Assembly: GCF_023195695.1 (NCBI RefSeq)
Contig: NZ_JALPQG010000005.1
Coordinates: forward strand, 1 to 64,000
Reading direction: 5' to 3'
Source: Aliiroseovarius sp. S1339
GTDB lineage: Bacteria > Pseudomonadota > Alphaproteobacteria > Rhodobacterales > Rhodobacteraceae
Length of the DNA stretch: 64,000 nucleotides
Shown here: positions 18,925 through 28,639 of the stretch, one piece after another
How the letters are laid out: each line of letters starts with the position of its first letter
How positions within the stretch are numbered: position 1 is the stretch's first letter
Notes under the pieces: generated by a model
The model's input: only the letters and a program-made list of their open reading frames with translations
Told to the model about the DNA's origin: nothing
Databases searched by the model: none
Made by a program: the position numbers and the translations under genes

Positions 18925-19692
18925 CTACCCCCACAGCCCCCGTCGGATGAGGTTCAACCCAGCGACAGTCAATACAATCAACGTCGCTCGTTTGAACGTC
19001 GCCTGAGGCATCTTATCATGCAGTAGCCCTCCCAAAAACATCCCCGCTATCGCTGGAACCAACAGGGCAACGGATAAGGGGATCGTCTGTGTGTTCAAAA
19101 CGCCAGATTTCAAATGCGCCGCGAAAAGAGCAACTGCCCCCACCCCATAGATCACGCCCTGAACCCGCATCTGTTCTGCTTTGGGGGTATTTATGGCGGT
19201 CAGATAGGCGATGGTCGGCGGCCCCCAGACCCCTGACAAACCACCCGATACGCCCGCAAACGCGCCGATCAGACCTTCATCTCGCGTGCGGTTCTCAGGT
19301 TTCAGGGTCGGTTTCCAACCGCTCAGCTGCAACAGGCAGAAGGCCACGACCGGCACACCAATGATGATAAACAGCAATGACTGCGACAAGACGGTAACCA
19401 ACTGAGCGCTAAGTGTCAGAAACACCAACAATGCGATCAGGAAGATGCGAAACCTCTCGACCGCCCTCCAGGCTTCTAGAAAACCGTGCCGGAAGGCTTG
19501 ATATCCGTTGGTCACGACGGTCGGCACAATCAAAGCGGCCAAGGCGAGTTCTGCAGGCAGCATCGTCGCCAGACCTGAAATCATGATCAGCGGCATTCCA
19601 AACCCCACTGCGCCCTTCACAAAGCCTGCACAAAGGGCAACCAGCGCGGCCAGAAGAAGGGTCATCTGCGATAGCTCTGCCACTATTCCCAT
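18925..19692 (-). CDS. TauE/SafE-type sulfite/anion exporter family permease
   Basis: A 255-residue membrane protein with about eight hydrophobic helices in two halves. Each half opens with the glycine-rich motif typical of TauE/SafE (GFVKGAVGFGMP near residue 23 and GVSGGLSGVWGPPTIAYL in the middle). The family exports sulfite, sulfoacetate or other small anions; the substrate here is not evident. The ATG at 19692 lies nine bases after AGGA and is preferred over a TTG three codons earlier. Confidence 0.88.
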   Translation of the reverse strand: MGIVAELSQMTLLLAALVALCAGFVKGAVGFGMPLIMISGLATMLPAELALAALIVPTVVTNGYQAFRHGFLEAWRAVERFRIFLIALLVFLTLSAQLVTVLSQSLLFIIIGVPVVAFCLLQLSGWKPTLKPENRTRDEGLIGAFAGVSGGLSGVWGPPTIAYLTAINTPKAEQMRVQGVIYGVGAVALFAAHLKSGVLNTQTIPLSVALLVPAIAGMFLGGLLHDKMPQATFKRATLIVLTVAGLNLIRRGLWG

Positions 19693-19884
19693 GGGATCCA
19701 ATCCTGTTCACTTCCTTTTACCGAAGCCAATCTGCAGGCGCAGTAGAGAAATTTTTGCGTCACTATTGTTCGTTTACAATTACGTTTTCGTATTTTTATT
19801 GCGCTGCACCTGCAAAGTGATTATTTCTCTGCAAGTGCGAAATACCCAGCCGAATCCCGGCCAATCCTATGACAGGAGACAGTG
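19693..19884 (+). promoter_or_regulatory. AT-rich promoter region of the methylsuccinyl-CoA dehydrogenase gene
   Basis: An AT-rich core at about 19748-19800 probably holds the promoter. Downstream of it, TGCAAA at 19811-19816 and TGCAAG at 19830-19835 are repeated, with TTTTGCG at 19753-19759 upstream in the other orientation. TTTGCA/TGCAAA half sites resemble those bound by RamB-type regulators of acetate and C2 metabolism. That link is a guess. The ribosome site aggag is at 19874-19878. Confidence 0.4.
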
Positions 19885-21534
19885 ATGACAGGCGTCCTGA
19901 TCGACAATCTTTTGACCCTCACGGCAGATGCTTTAACGCCGGTCGAAACCGTTTTTGAAGCGGCCAAGACCTCGGTCCGCGAAGTGGTGTCCGATGGCGA
20001 CCGGATATCCGGTGCGAAGCTGGAAGATCATCAGGCCGCGGCGCACGCGCTGTCGTGGTTTGCCACCTATACCGAAAGCCTGCGCCAGATGAACGCCTGG
20101 GCCAGCCGCTTGAACGATGAAGGTCGTTTGGGCGAGATGGAAAAGCTGATCCTGCAAATCGCCTTCGGTGAATACCTCGCCCAGATGAAGGGCGGTATCA
20201 TGATGAGCCAGAACGAGTTCGCGCGCCTGTCGGATATGGGTTTAGACGCAGCGGCACTGGACACCGACGCGATCAACACGCTGCTCGCCAACGGCAACAG
20301 CCAAGCCGCCCGCACGCGATTGGTTGAATTAATGCGCGATAATGCTGGGCACGCCACGTTCGGCGCATCAGGTCTTGAAGAAGAGCTTGAGATGATTCGC
20401 GAGACGTTCCGCCGCTACGCCGATGACAGGGTCGTTCCGAATGCGCATGAGTGGCACCTGAAGGATGACTATATTCCGATGGAAATCCTTGAAGAGTTGG
20501 CGGAGATGGGCGTGTTCGGCCTGACCATCCCCGAGGAATACGGCGGTATGGGTTTGTCGAAGGCCTCGATGGTAGTGGTGTCCGAAGAACTCTCACGGGG
20601 CTACATCGGCGTTGGCTCGCTGGGCACGCGGTCCGAGATTGCAGCCGAGTTGATCCTTGCGGGTGGCACCGACGCACAGAAGGAACTGTGGCTTCCCAAA
20701 ATCGCGTCCACAGAAATCCTGCCCACAGCCGTATTTACCGAGCCGAACACCGGGTCCGATCTTGGATCTTTGCGCGCCCGTGCGGTGAAAAACGCCGACG
20801 GTGACTACGAAGTGACCGGCAACAAAACCTGGATCACCCACGCCGCGCGCACCCATGTCATGACCCTGTTGGCGCGCACCGATCCGAATTCAACCGACCA
20901 TCGCGGCCTGTCGATGTTTCTGGCTGAAAAACAGCCCGGCGACGATGAAAACCCCTTTCCCTCCGATGGCATGACCGGCGGCGAGATCGAGGTGCTGGGA
21001 TATCGTGGTATGAAAGAATTTGAACTGGCCTTTGACGGCTTCAAAGTGAAAGGTGAAAACCTTCTGGGCGGCGAGGAAGGTCAAGGCTTCAAGCAGTTGA
21101 TGAAAACGTTCGAGGCCGCACGCATTCAAACAGCCGCCCGCGCCATCGGCGTGGCGCAGAACGCGCTGGAAATCGGGATGCAATATGCCGAGGACCGCAA
21201 GCAGTTCGGCAAGTCCCTGATTAACTTCCCGCGCGTCGCCAACAAGCTGGCAATGATGGCGGTTGAAATCATGGTGGCGCGTCAGCTGACCTATTTTTCG
21301 GCGTGGGAAAAGGACCACGACCAGCGCTGTGATCTTGAGGCTGGTATGGCGAAACTTCTGGGCGCCCGCGTTGCGTGGGCCTGTGCAGACAACGCGCTAC
21401 AAATCCATGGTGGCAACGGATTCGCGCTGGAATACCAGATCAGCCGCGTACTCTGCGACGCTCGTATTTTGAACATCTTCGAGGGCGCGGCCGAAATTCA
21501 GGCGCAGGTGATTGCGCGTCGCCTTTTGGCTTAA
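19885..21534 (+). CDS. mcd: (2S)-methylsuccinyl-CoA dehydrogenase, ethylmalonyl-CoA pathway
   Basis: A 549-residue acyl-CoA dehydrogenase with an N-terminal extension of about 165 residues before the standard fold. Long extension and total length are hallmarks of Mcd, which oxidises (2S)-methylsuccinyl-CoA to mesaconyl-CoA during acetate assimilation without the glyoxylate cycle. The core shows FTEPNTGSDLGSL, GNKTWITHAAR, AEDRKQFGK and a C-terminal IHGGNGFALEY flavin/helical region. Electrons should pass to EtfAB. The ATG at 19885 follows aggag by six bases. An ordinary short-chain dehydrogenase is the alternative, made less likely by the extension. Confidence 0.82.
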   Translation: MTGVLIDNLLTLTADALTPVETVFEAAKTSVREVVSDGDRISGAKLEDHQAAAHALSWFATYTESLRQMNAWASRLNDEGRLGEMEKLILQIAFGEYLAQMKGGIMMSQNEFARLSDMGLDAAALDTDAINTLLANGNSQAARTRLVELMRDNAGHATFGASGLEEELEMIRETFRRYADDRVVPNAHEWHLKDDYIPMEILEELAEMGVFGLTIPEEYGGMGLSKASMVVVSEELSRGYIGVGSLGTRSEIAAELILAGGTDAQKELWLPKIASTEILPTAVFTEPNTGSDLGSLRARAVKNADGDYEVTGNKTWITHAARTHVMTLLARTDPNSTDHRGLSMFLAEKQPGDDENPFPSDGMTGGEIEVLGYRGMKEFELAFDGFKVKGENLLGGEEGQGFKQLMKTFEAARIQTAARAIGVAQNALEIGMQYAEDRKQFGKSLINFPRVANKLAMMAVEIMVARQLTYFSAWEKDHDQRCDLEAGMAKLLGARVAWACADNALQIHGGNGFALEYQISRVLCDARILNIFEGAAEIQAQVIARRLLA

Positions 21535-21950
21535 AGCAGCACCCAAAGTCCGGCGGCGATCGCCAAGCAAAGCGGGCCATACAAGATCAGGTCTAGCCGT
21601 GCGAACGGCTCTTCCACCGGCACTCGTAGCAGCGCAAGCACATAGCTCGCCGCGCCTCTGATCGCGAAGACCGCAACCATCATCCAGACCGCGCCGCGAG
21701 TGATCCAACTGGGTAGCAGGCCAACCCATCCGATCAAGTCAGCAGTGATCACGGTCGCCACGCCCAATGCGCCCGCGACGGCAAACGACGCCCAACCCGG
21801 CGGCATATGCGCGATACCTTTCTGCCCGACGACTGTGCGCGCCAATAGCGCTTCGTTCGCCACCGGCCACGTGAGACCCGCGCCCCAAACCATGTGGATA
21901 GCTGCGATCACAAGAAGCGTCGCGATTAGGATGGATGCCAGCACGCTCAT
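21531..21950 (-). CDS. DUF3995 membrane protein
   Basis: A 139-residue protein with four predicted membrane helices. The first has the family pattern IHMVWGAGLTWP at about 18-29; the GIAHMPPGWASFAVAG segment is also typical. Function unknown. Its 3' end interlocks with that of mcd through a shared TTAA. It is divergent from a TetR-type gene with two palindromic sites between them, so it is probably the regulated target. Confidence 0.8.
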   Translation of the reverse strand: MSVLASILIATLLVIAAIHMVWGAGLTWPVANEALLARTVVGQKGIAHMPPGWASFAVAGALGVATVITADLIGWVGLLPSWITRGAVWMMVAVFAIRGAASYVLALLRVPVEEPFARLDLILYGPLCLAIAAGLWVLL

Positions 21951-22021
21951 GTTACATCCCCCGGTAAATTGCGTGCTGCTAGAAGTGTCAGCGCGGCGTT
22001 GGCAAAAAGCGGTTGTTTCAT
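21947..22021 (-). CDS. Possible 24-residue leader peptide coupled to DUF3995 gene
   Basis: A 24-codon frame beginning MKQPLFANAALTLLAARN. It has a good ribosome site (aaggaaag) just upstream of its ATG, and its stop overlaps the DUF3995 start in an ATGA arrangement. Since the DUF3995 gene has no clear ribosome site of its own, this small frame may exist to couple translation. It is too short to judge by composition and could be fortuitous. Confidence 0.35.
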   Translation of the reverse strand: MKQPLFANAALTLLAARNLPGDVT

Positions 22022-22037
22022 AGGGCTTTCCTTATAT

Positions 22038-22051
22038 ATACGCTTGCGTAT
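22038..22051. promoter_or_regulatory. Palindromic operator 1, DUF3995/TetR spacer
   Basis: A perfect 14-base inverted repeat ATACGC-TT-GCGTAT, about 20 bases before the leader peptide start. On the minus strand it overlaps the spacer of a possible promoter (TTGGGT, 17 bases, TATATA). It is probably bound by the divergently encoded TetR protein. Confidence 0.65.
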
Positions 22052-22076
22052 GGTAACCCAATTCAATAAGTTGTCA

Positions 22077-22090
22077 ATACGCCACCGTAT
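22077..22090. promoter_or_regulatory. Palindromic operator 2, DUF3995/TetR spacer
   Basis: ATACGCCACCGTAT, with the same outer arms (ATACG...CGTAT) as operator 1 and one mismatched inner pair. Its centre is 39 bases from that of operator 1. It lies 20 bases before the TetR start codon, in the position expected for autorepression. Confidence 0.6.
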
Positions 22091-22110
22091 GTGGCGATTT
22101 GGAGTATGTA

Positions 22111-22671
22111 ATGTCAGAGACAAAGACACGCCTGAAAGCAGAAGATTGGATCCTTGCAGGCTTTCGCGCCTTGGCGTCTCAGGGACCCGACGCACTTAAG
22201 GCAGAACCCCTTGCGCGGGCTTTGAAGACCACAAAAGGTTCATTTTATTGGCATTTCAAGGATGTTCCCGATTTCCACAAACGCATGCTCGCCTTGTGGG
22301 AAGAGCAATCGGTCGACGCAATCACCCAGGAATTATCTTTGGAAAGTGACCCGGTGAAGCGGCTGTATCAACTCGGCGATATCGCCGTGTCGGCGGGCCC
22401 AGAATATGGTGGCGACGCGGCAGAACCTGCAATCCGTGCGTGGGCGTATGGCAACCCGATTGTCTCCCAAGCCGTACAGCGAGTAGACCAAAAGCGGGTG
22501 GCCTTTCTAAATGATATCCTAAGCGAATTGGACCTGACCAACCCGGACATCGCGCGGATCATCTATGGGGCCTATGTCGGCATGGGAACCCTGTCGGCGT
22601 CCGATACCTTTGACAATAAGAACGCAATGTCGACCTTGATGGCCGCAATTCTTGCGCTCCGCGACGCTTAA
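22111..22671 (+). CDS. TetR/AcrR family transcriptional regulator
   Basis: A 186-residue protein. The N-terminal helix-turn-helix is typical of TetR (ALKTTKGSFYWHFKDVPDFHKRML, about residues 38-61); the C-terminal half is an all-helical ligand domain. ATG at 22111 follows ggag by six bases, while the in-frame TTG upstream lacks a site. Two related palindromes in the spacer are its likely operators and the DUF3995 membrane gene its likely target. Ligand unknown. Confidence 0.9.
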   Translation: MSETKTRLKAEDWILAGFRALASQGPDALKAEPLARALKTTKGSFYWHFKDVPDFHKRMLALWEEQSVDAITQELSLESDPVKRLYQLGDIAVSAGPEYGGDAAEPAIRAWAYGNPIVSQAVQRVDQKRVAFLNDILSELDLTNPDIARIIYGAYVGMGTLSASDTFDNKNAMSTLMAAILALRDA

Positions 22672-22711
22672 TCGCGTTGGCATACCGCCACTTCGGGCGT
22701 AAGTTGGGCGC

Positions 22712-23110
22712 ATGAAAAATACATTGCTAATCACCGCGACGCTCGCCGCTCTCACTCTCGTGGGGTGCAAGGATGAAACTATATCAGGTTTTGCCGACAG
22801 AAAAGCTGTGTGGAAGCTGCTTGAGATTGATCGAAAACCCTTCGACGCAGACGCAACAATCTCTTTCCCAAAACCGGGGCTGATCAACGGGCAGGCGCCG
22901 TGCAATACGTACTCAAGTGAGCAAAAAGCGCCCTATCCGTGGTTCGAAATCGGTCCCATCGCCGCGACCCGCATGGCGTGCGAGGATATGGACGCAGAAA
23001 GCAACTATTTCACCGCTTTGACGCAAATGCGCCAGGTCGAGACGTCGGGCGATATGTTGATCATGTCAAACGAAGCCGGTCGCCAGATGGTATTCTTAGC
23101 TCAACGCTGA
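22712..23110 (+). CDS. META-domain lipoprotein
   Basis: A 132-residue protein with a lipoprotein signal (lipobox LVGC, Cys at residue 19) and a META-type domain: [12 protein letters not shown] near 33-44, then [14 protein letters not shown], and the pair [12 protein letters not shown]...[12 protein letters not shown] proteins such as HslJ are small periplasmic or outer-membrane proteins of poorly known role. Its last ten bases overlap the 3' end of recO on the other strand. Confidence 0.85.
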   Translation: MKNTLLITATLAALTLVGCKDETISGFADRKAVWKLLEIDRKPFDADATISFPKPGLINGQAPCNTYSSEQKAPYPWFEIGPIAATRMACEDMDAESNYFTALTQMRQVETSGDMLIMSNEAGRQMVFLAQR

Positions 23111-23853
23111 TCCGCGCGAATCTGTTCGTCGCGCGCCTCGCGCTTCAGGCGATCAACAAGCCGCGCGCGCGCGTCGGGCAGGGGTTTGTTGCCGTGCGAA
23201 TGCGCCAACCAGTTGATTAGGAAAAACCCTGTGGTTTCAAGACCTTGAACCACGTTTTCGCGCGCACCACTGCCCCCACCCAATAGATCAGGTGGCAATG
23301 GCAGCAGACGATCAGCCCATTCACCAGCCGCCTCAGCCGACACCGCCCGCCCTGTTTTTGGCGAGACATAGGCCAGATCATCCATCGATCCGGTCACGGC
23401 GCAGGTAGATAGGTCCAGCCCAAAGCCCAGTTCCTCAAGCAACGCGAGTTCCCATTTAAGATAGGCGGTCGGCCAAGCTTCATTCGCGCCCAACAGGTCC
23501 AACATGGCTTGCGTTTGACGATACAGCGCCGGGTGCGCTTCGCGTTCGGGCAGCGCAAAGGTCAGCAGCGACGTGACCGCATTCAATCCCGCAAGGGCTG
23601 TGCGATCCGACAAAACACTAGCCCGACTGCGGATCGGCTCGACATTATAACTGCCAATGTGTTCTTCAAGCCGCGCGCGCCAAGCGACATCAATCTGCGC
23701 GCCGGGTTGCAAGATGGGGGCGATCTTGCGGCTTGTCCCACCGCGCACGACGCCCGCATGACGCCCGTGTTTTTCCGTGAACACGTCGATGATCACCGAG
23801 GTTTCACCGTGTTTACGCACGGACAAAAGCGCGCCTTGGTCCCGCCAATCCAT
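23101..23853 (-). CDS. recO: DNA repair protein RecO
   Basis: A 250-residue RecO: N-terminal OB-fold ([20 protein letters not shown] start, [12 protein letters not shown] near 36-47) followed by the helical domain with the Cys-containing zinc-type region ([21 protein letters not shown]). With RecF and RecR it loads RecA on gapped DNA. The ATG at 23853 is preferred over the GTG three codons earlier, which directly abuts the GGAGG site. It follows era-DUF1491 on the same strand, matching the common rnc-era-recO order. Confidence 0.93.
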   Translation of the reverse strand: MDWRDQGALLSVRKHGETSVIIDVFTEKHGRHAGVVRGGTSRKIAPILQPGAQIDVAWRARLEEHIGSYNVEPIRSRASVLSDRTALAGLNAVTSLLTFALPEREAHPALYRQTQAMLDLLGANEAWPTAYLKWELALLEELGFGLDLSTCAVTGSMDDLAYVSPKTGRAVSAEAAGEWADRLLPLPPDLLGGGSGARENVVQGLETTGFFLINWLAHSHGNKPLPDARARLVDRLKREARDEQIRADQR

Positions 23854-23907
23854 GCCTGTCACCCTCCTGCCGTCAGACTAGCCTTCGATACAGGTTTGGC
23901 AATGGTG

Positions 23908-24240
23908 CTAGTCAGATAGCCCCGGCTCATCCAACAGGTGGCGCCCTTCACGGTCTTCGACTTCAATCACCCACACATCCGGATCGAAACTTTTCTGTCG
24001 GGTCAATGCCGCGTCAACATCGGCCTCGACCCCATCAGCGAGAGCGACCCAACGGCGGTCCCCGGTCATCAAATCAAAGCTGCGTTGATACGCGACGGCT
24101 TGCCCGTCCAGCGTGTTCATTTTCACCAAGACAGCCCCGGCAGTGGCGTCACCCTTTTGGGTAATGAATACCGGGATATCAGACAGGCGCAACCGCGTCA
24201 GATAGGCGGCAACCCAAAGTTCTGCGGTCAGTCGCGTCAA
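23908..24240 (-). CDS. DUF1491 family protein
   Basis: A 110-residue protein with the family start LTAELWVAAYLTRLRLSDIPVFI and the conserved GDRRWVALADG block in the middle. No catalytic motif is recognised and no membrane segment is present. It is a small alphaproteobacterial family of unknown function. The start overlaps the era stop by four bases, so it is translated with era in the lepB-rnc-era chain. Confidence 0.82.
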   Translation of the reverse strand: MTRLTAELWVAAYLTRLRLSDIPVFITQKGDATAGAVLVKMNTLDGQAVAYQRSFDLMTGDRRWVALADGVEADVDAALTRQKSFDPDVWVIEVEDREGRHLLDEPGLSD

Positions 24241-25154
24241 GCGTTCCCGTCCTTGAAATCAAGGCCCATTTCTGAATAACGCTCTTTTTCATCCAACCAG
24301 TTCGGGCGCACCTTCACCTGCAGGAACAGGTGGATTTTGCGACCCATGAACTCCTCCAACTCGGCGCGGGCGGATTGGCTGACGGCTTTGATCGTCTCGC
24401 CCTTCTTGCCCAGGATAATGCCCTTATGACCGTCGCGGGCAACATAGATGATCTGATCCACACGGGCAGAGCCGTCTTTGCGTTCTTCCCAGTTCTCGGT
24501 CTCAACGGTCAGTTGATAGGGCAATTCCTGATGCAGTCGCAGGGTCAGCTTTTCGCGGGTCATTTCGGCGGCGATCATGCGCATAGGCAGGTCGGCGATC
24601 TGATCCTCTGGATACAGCCACGGTCCCTTGGGCAGGCGTTCTGCAAGCCAAGTGCGAAGCGCAGCCACGCCATGGCCCTTTTCGGCAGAGATCATGAAGG
24701 TTTCGGCAAAGTTATAACGCTCGTTCAAATCCTTCGCCAAGGCCAGCAACACCTCGGCCTTCACCTTGTCGATCTTGTTGATCGCCAGCGCGACGGTGCG
24801 GCCTTTGCCGATATCTTCCAGCCCCTCAAGGATGCGCTTCACGCCTTCGGTCACGCCGCGATGGGCTTCGACCAGCAAGACGGTAATGTCCGCATCCGCA
24901 GCCCCGCCCCACGCGGCGGCAACCATCGCGCGGTCCAGACGGCGACGCGGCTGGAACAGGCCCGGCGTGTCGACGAAAACAATCTGCGAATTACCTTCGA
25001 CGGCCACACCACGAATGCGCGCCCGCGTGGTTTGCACCTTATGCGTCACGATCGAGACCTTGGCCCCCACCATATAGTTCGTCAACGTCGATTTCCCGGC
25101 ATTGGGTTCACCGATCAGGGCGACGAAACCGGCACGTTGCGGTTGATCTGTCAT
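24237..25154 (-). CDS. era: GTPase Era
   Basis: A 305-residue ribosome-assembly GTPase that binds the 3' end of 16S rRNA. G1 motif GEPNAGKST is at about residues 15-23, G3 DTPGLF near 62, G4 NKID near 124. The C-terminal KH domain carries the GKKGETIK loop near 240. Overlaps of four bases with both rnc and DUF1491 indicate tight co-translation; rnc-era pairing is widely conserved. Confidence 0.96.
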   Translation of the reverse strand: MTDQPQRAGFVALIGEPNAGKSTLTNYMVGAKVSIVTHKVQTTRARIRGVAVEGNSQIVFVDTPGLFQPRRRLDRAMVAAAWGGAADADITVLLVEAHRGVTEGVKRILEGLEDIGKGRTVALAINKIDKVKAEVLLALAKDLNERYNFAETFMISAEKGHGVAALRTWLAERLPKGPWLYPEDQIADLPMRMIAAEMTREKLTLRLHQELPYQLTVETENWEERKDGSARVDQIIYVARDGHKGIILGKKGETIKAVSQSARAELEEFMGRKIHLFLQVKVRPNWLDEKERYSEMGLDFKDGNA

Positions 25155-25837
25155 TTCTTGCTCTCCAGCTGCTTCAGCAGCGCGCGGGCGGCCGCTTGTT
25201 CGGCGGCGCGTTTTGAATTGGCCTTGGTTTCGGCCGACCGTCCATTGGACAGCTTGGCTGTGATTGTAAACATCGGCGCGTGGTCAGGGCCTTCGCGGCC
25301 GGTTTCGACATATTCCGGTGGCGGCATTTTGCGCGCCTGCGCCCATTCCTGCAACGCGGTCTTGGGGTCGCGCGCATCATCTTCAACCTTGTCGATGCGG
25401 TCACCCCAGAGCGACAATATCATTGTTCGCGCCGCTTGCAGCCCGCCATCCAGATAGACCGCCGCAATGACGGCCTCCATCGCGTCGCCCAACAAGGCCA
25501 GCTTGCGCCGCCCGCCGGTCTTCATCTCGGACCGGCCCAACTTCAGCACGTCGCCAAGATCAATCTGACGCGCGACATCTGCGCAGGCTTCTTTGCGCAC
25601 CAGCGCGTTATAGCGCGGCGCAAGCGTGCCTTCGGGCGCCTCCCGATCATCGCGCAAAAGCTTTTCGGACATCACCAGACCCAGCACGCGGTCGCCCAGA
25701 AACTCCAGCCGTTGGTTGTCAGGTCGGGTTGCAGACGAGAACGAGCCGTGGGTCAGCGCGCGGATCAACAGCTCGGGGTCTTTGAACTCATACCCGATGC
25801 GGCCTTGAAAGGCCTGAAGATCGCTGGACAGCTTCAC
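25151..25837 (-). CDS. rnc: Ribonuclease III
   Basis: A 228-residue RNase III that cuts double-stranded RNA in rRNA processing and regulation. The catalytic signature [13 protein letters not shown] is near residues 43-55, the second acidic patch [16 protein letters not shown] near 116-131, and a double-stranded-RNA-binding domain fills about 155-226. It overlaps lepB upstream and era downstream by four bases each. Confidence 0.97.
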   Translation of the reverse strand: MKLSSDLQAFQGRIGYEFKDPELLIRALTHGSFSSATRPDNQRLEFLGDRVLGLVMSEKLLRDDREAPEGTLAPRYNALVRKEACADVARQIDLGDVLKLGRSEMKTGGRRKLALLGDAMEAVIAAVYLDGGLQAARTMILSLWGDRIDKVEDDARDPKTALQEWAQARKMPPPEYVETGREGPDHAPMFTITAKLSNGRSAETKANSKRAAEQAAARALLKQLESKK

Positions 25838-26613
25838 TCGATCGCCTTGAAGAACCGGTCAGAGCGCCATGTCCAGAAATAGAATAACCGCTTCCCCGCT
25901 GCCGAAAACATGATGCGGTCGGCGCGGCCCAGAAGGTATTCGGCAGGCACGAAGCCCACGCCGCCTGCATTCGGGCTAACGCGGCTATCGGTCGAATTGT
26001 CTCGGTTGTCACCCATGAAGAAGTATTCGCCTGCCGGAACGGTGAACACGTTGGTGTTGTCCAGGCGCGTGTTGCGTACGTTCAGGACAGAATGGGTGAC
26101 GCCGTTGGGCAATGTCTCAACGGATTTTTCTTTGATACAGTTGCCGCCTTCGCCAACGGGGCTGTTGGCGCATTGGGGGAAGGTCGCAAACCGGCCCTGC
26201 GCCTGCTTAATCTCTTCAAACGTGCCGTTGGGTGTTTGCTTGGCCTCTTCGCCATTGATGAACAGGATACCGTCCTTGACCTGTAATTTGTCGCCGGGCA
26301 GGCCGATCAGGCGTTTGACATAGTCGGTGCCAAGGGTTGCATGCCGGAACACAACAACATCGCCGCGTTCTGGTTCTGACCCGAACAGGCGGCCCGAAAT
26401 AGGGCAAGACGAGAACGGGCAGGAATGGCGCGAATAGCCATAGGCCATTTTGTTCACAAACAGGAAATCGCCGATCAGAAGCGTATCCTTCATTGATCCT
26501 GTGGGAATCCAGAAGGGCTGGAAAAACAACGTGCGGAATACGCCCGCGATGATAAGCGCCCAGAAGATCGTCTTGATCGTCTCTAAGATGCCCTCTTGTT
26601 TCTTTTCAGCCAT
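25834..26613 (-). CDS. lepB: Signal peptidase I
   Basis: A 259-residue membrane peptidase that removes signal peptides from exported proteins. The N-terminal helix (about 11-34) is followed by the catalytic serine Ser40 in [11 protein letters not shown] and lysine Lys100 in [12 protein letters not shown]; box [12 protein letters not shown] is near residue 200. The start MAEKKQEG at 26613 has an AGAGG site; the frame extending to 26700 would add a proline-rich leader without support. Co-translated with rnc. Confidence 0.96.
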   Translation of the reverse strand: MAEKKQEGILETIKTIFWALIIAGVFRTLFFQPFWIPTGSMKDTLLIGDFLFVNKMAYGYSRHSCPFSSCPISGRLFGSEPERGDVVVFRHATLGTDYVKRLIGLPGDKLQVKDGILFINGEEAKQTPNGTFEEIKQAQGRFATFPQCANSPVGEGGNCIKEKSVETLPNGVTHSVLNVRNTRLDNTNVFTVPAGEYFFMGDNRDNSTDSRVSPNAGGVGFVPAEYLLGRADRIMFSAAGKRLFYFWTWRSDRFFKAIE

Positions 26614-26721
26614 TATTACGTCTGCCTCTTTGGTCGGACCGATCTTTGCCGGCCCATTGGGGATGTGTGGCGATATGGGCGGATGTGGGGGAAGTGTCAA
26701 GTTTGGCAGGGCATATGGCCC

Positions 26722-27135
26722 TTATGTGGGCACGTTTTCGATGGGCCGCGCTTCGATCACCACAAATGCCTGCGCCCAAGGGTGATCATCGGTCAGGGTA
26801 ACGTGAATGATGGCTTCGTGCCCGGCGGGTGTCATCTTGGCCAGACGTTCGGCGGCCCATCCGGTGACGGCCATCACGGGTTGGCCCGTGCGCATATTGC
26901 TGACGGCCATATCACGCCAGCTGATCCCCATGGCAAGCCCGGTTCCCAACGCTTTTGAGCATGCCTCTTTCGCCGCCCAGCGCTTTGCCAATGTTCCCGC
27001 CTCGTCTTTGCGGCGCGCGGCTTTTGCCAGCTCAATCTCGGTAAACACACGATTGCGAAACCGGTCGCCAAACCGGTCAAGCGTACCCGCGATCCGGTCG
27101 ATATTTGCAAGATCGGTGCCGATGCCAAGGATCAT
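26722..27135 (-). CDS. acpS: Holo-[acyl-carrier-protein] synthase
   Basis: A 137-residue phosphopantetheinyl transferase that activates acyl carrier protein from CoA. The family start [15 protein letters not shown] contains the metal-binding Asp8; the second motif [15 protein letters not shown] (Glu in AAKEA) is near residues 52-66. It lies 31 bases downstream of pdxJ and about 110 bases upstream of lepB, the usual pdxJ-acpS-lepB order. Confidence 0.96.
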   Translation of the reverse strand: MILGIGTDLANIDRIAGTLDRFGDRFRNRVFTEIELAKAARRKDEAGTLAKRWAAKEACSKALGTGLAMGISWRDMAVSNMRTGQPVMAVTGWAAERLAKMTPAGHEAIIHVTLTDDHPWAQAFVVIEARPIENVPT

Positions 27136-27166
27136 ACGGACCTCCGAAACAGGCGCGGTGGCGGTG

Positions 27167-27919
27167 TCATCCCCGCGCCTCGTCCATCAAGTGGCGCATG
27201 TCGGCGATGACCTCGGGAAGGCCACGAAAGATCGCTTCGCCAATCAGGAAGTGGCCGATGTTCAACTCGACCACCTCGGGCATCGCGGCGATAGGGGCAA
27301 CCGTGTCGTAGGTGATACCGTGGCCCGCGTGCACCTCTAGCCCCAACGAATGGGCGAGCGTCGCGCCGTCACGCAGACGCTCAAGTTCTGCGTCTCGTTC
27401 GTCAAACCGACCCTCGGCGTGAAGATCGCAATAAGCGCCCGTATGCAGTTCAACCACCGCCGCGCCGATGCGGGCAGAGGCTTTGATTTGTTCAGGATCT
27501 GCGGCAATGAACAGCGACACACGACACCCGGCGTCGCGCAGCGGGGCGATGAACTCGGCCAGCTTGTTGTCCTGACGCGCCACTTCCAAGCCGCCTTCTG
27601 TGGTCAGTTCTTCACGCTTTTCGGGCACAAGACAAACCGCATGGGGTTTGTGACGCAACGCGATGGCCAGCATTTCTTCGGTCGCAGCGCATTCAAAATT
27701 CAGCGGTGTTGTCAATTCTGCGACCAGCCGTTCGATGTCATCATCCAGAATATGGCGACGATCTTCACGAAGATGGGCGGTGATGCCGTCGGCTCCGGCT
27801 GCTTCGGCCAGCTTTGCGGCACGAACTGGGTCAGGGTATGCCGATCCGCGCGCATTGCGCACCGTTGCGACGTGGTCAATATTTATGCCCAGTCGCAATT
27901 TGGCGGTCTGATTGATCAT
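27167..27919 (-). CDS. pdxJ: Pyridoxine 5'-phosphate synthase
   Basis: A 250-residue TIM-barrel enzyme that condenses 3-amino-2-oxopropyl phosphate with deoxyxylulose 5-phosphate to give vitamin B6. Motifs: [16 protein letters not shown] near the start, [15 protein letters not shown] near 43-57, and the C-terminal VHAGHGI and [14 protein letters not shown] blocks. The ATG at 27919 is chosen because homologues begin just before this conserved block; the frame to 28021 would run into the DUF2062 gene. Confidence 0.96.
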   Translation of the reverse strand: MINQTAKLRLGINIDHVATVRNARGSAYPDPVRAAKLAEAAGADGITAHLREDRRHILDDDIERLVAELTTPLNFECAATEEMLAIALRHKPHAVCLVPEKREELTTEGGLEVARQDNKLAEFIAPLRDAGCRVSLFIAADPEQIKASARIGAAVVELHTGAYCDLHAEGRFDERDAELERLRDGATLAHSLGLEVHAGHGITYDTVAPIAAMPEVVELNIGHFLIGEAIFRGLPEVIADMRHLMDEARG

Positions 27920-27962
27920 GTCGCGTCCCTTCGTTGCTCGCAATATGTCGACGCGCCAAGTC

Positions 27963-28610
27963 TTACGTTTTTTTCTGCGCTTCGCCAGCCTCGTCTCGCG
28001 CAGCCCTAAGTCGTTTTTCATATCGCTCTTTCAGCTTCTTGATACGACGACGCTGATAGGCATGGATGACAGGGTTTGACAGAGCGTAACCAATTGTCGC
28101 TGCAACAATGCCGGGAAAGAGACACCCCACCAGATAGGGAAGGAATACGCGATCATAGAACTCGGAAAGATTGGTCCAATCCACAACCCCGCCTGTGAAG
28201 GGCGCTTTAATGTTTGACCAAAAGTCCGTCGTCGCAGCGGCGAATTGCGAAATGATTTCAGGAAGGTGGACACTGGACGGCTGGCCCAACATCGCATTGC
28301 CCAGATTGACCGAAATCTCGGCAATCAGGGGAAATGTCAGCGGATTGCCGATAAATGTCGCCAGCAAAGAGGCCAGAACGTTGCCACGTATAGTCCAGGA
28401 CAGGATAGCGGCAGTTAGAAAATGCAGCCCGTAAAACGGTGTGAACGAGGCGAATATCCCTGCCGCAATCCCGCGCGAGATACGGTGCGCCGGGTCCGGC
28501 AAGCGTCTAACACGATAGATCACATAGCGCGATGCGCGATACCACCCGCCGCGTGGGTAGAAAAATTCCGCAATAGTACGCAGGTATGAGCGCGGATTTC
28601 TCTTGAACAC
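27963..28610 (-). CDS. DUF2062 membrane protein
   Basis: A 215-residue protein with the DUF2062 pattern: [20 protein letters not shown] near residues 43-62, followed by hydrophobic stretches with FIGNPLTFP, and a final membrane segment before a basic C-terminal tail rich in Arg/Lys. The tail presumably lies in the cytoplasm. Function unknown. It stands between rsh and pdxJ on the same strand, with gaps of 29 and 43 bases, so it is probably in the same transcript. Confidence 0.85.
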   Translation of the reverse strand: MFKRNPRSYLRTIAEFFYPRGGWYRASRYVIYRVRRLPDPAHRISRGIAAGIFASFTPFYGLHFLTAAILSWTIRGNVLASLLATFIGNPLTFPLIAEISVNLGNAMLGQPSSVHLPEIISQFAAATTDFWSNIKAPFTGGVVDWTNLSEFYDRVFLPYLVGCLFPGIVAATIGYALSNPVIHAYQRRRIKKLKERYEKRLRAARDEAGEAQKKT

Positions 28611-28639
28611 GGGTGATCCCTTTCGGCCAACAATGGCGG

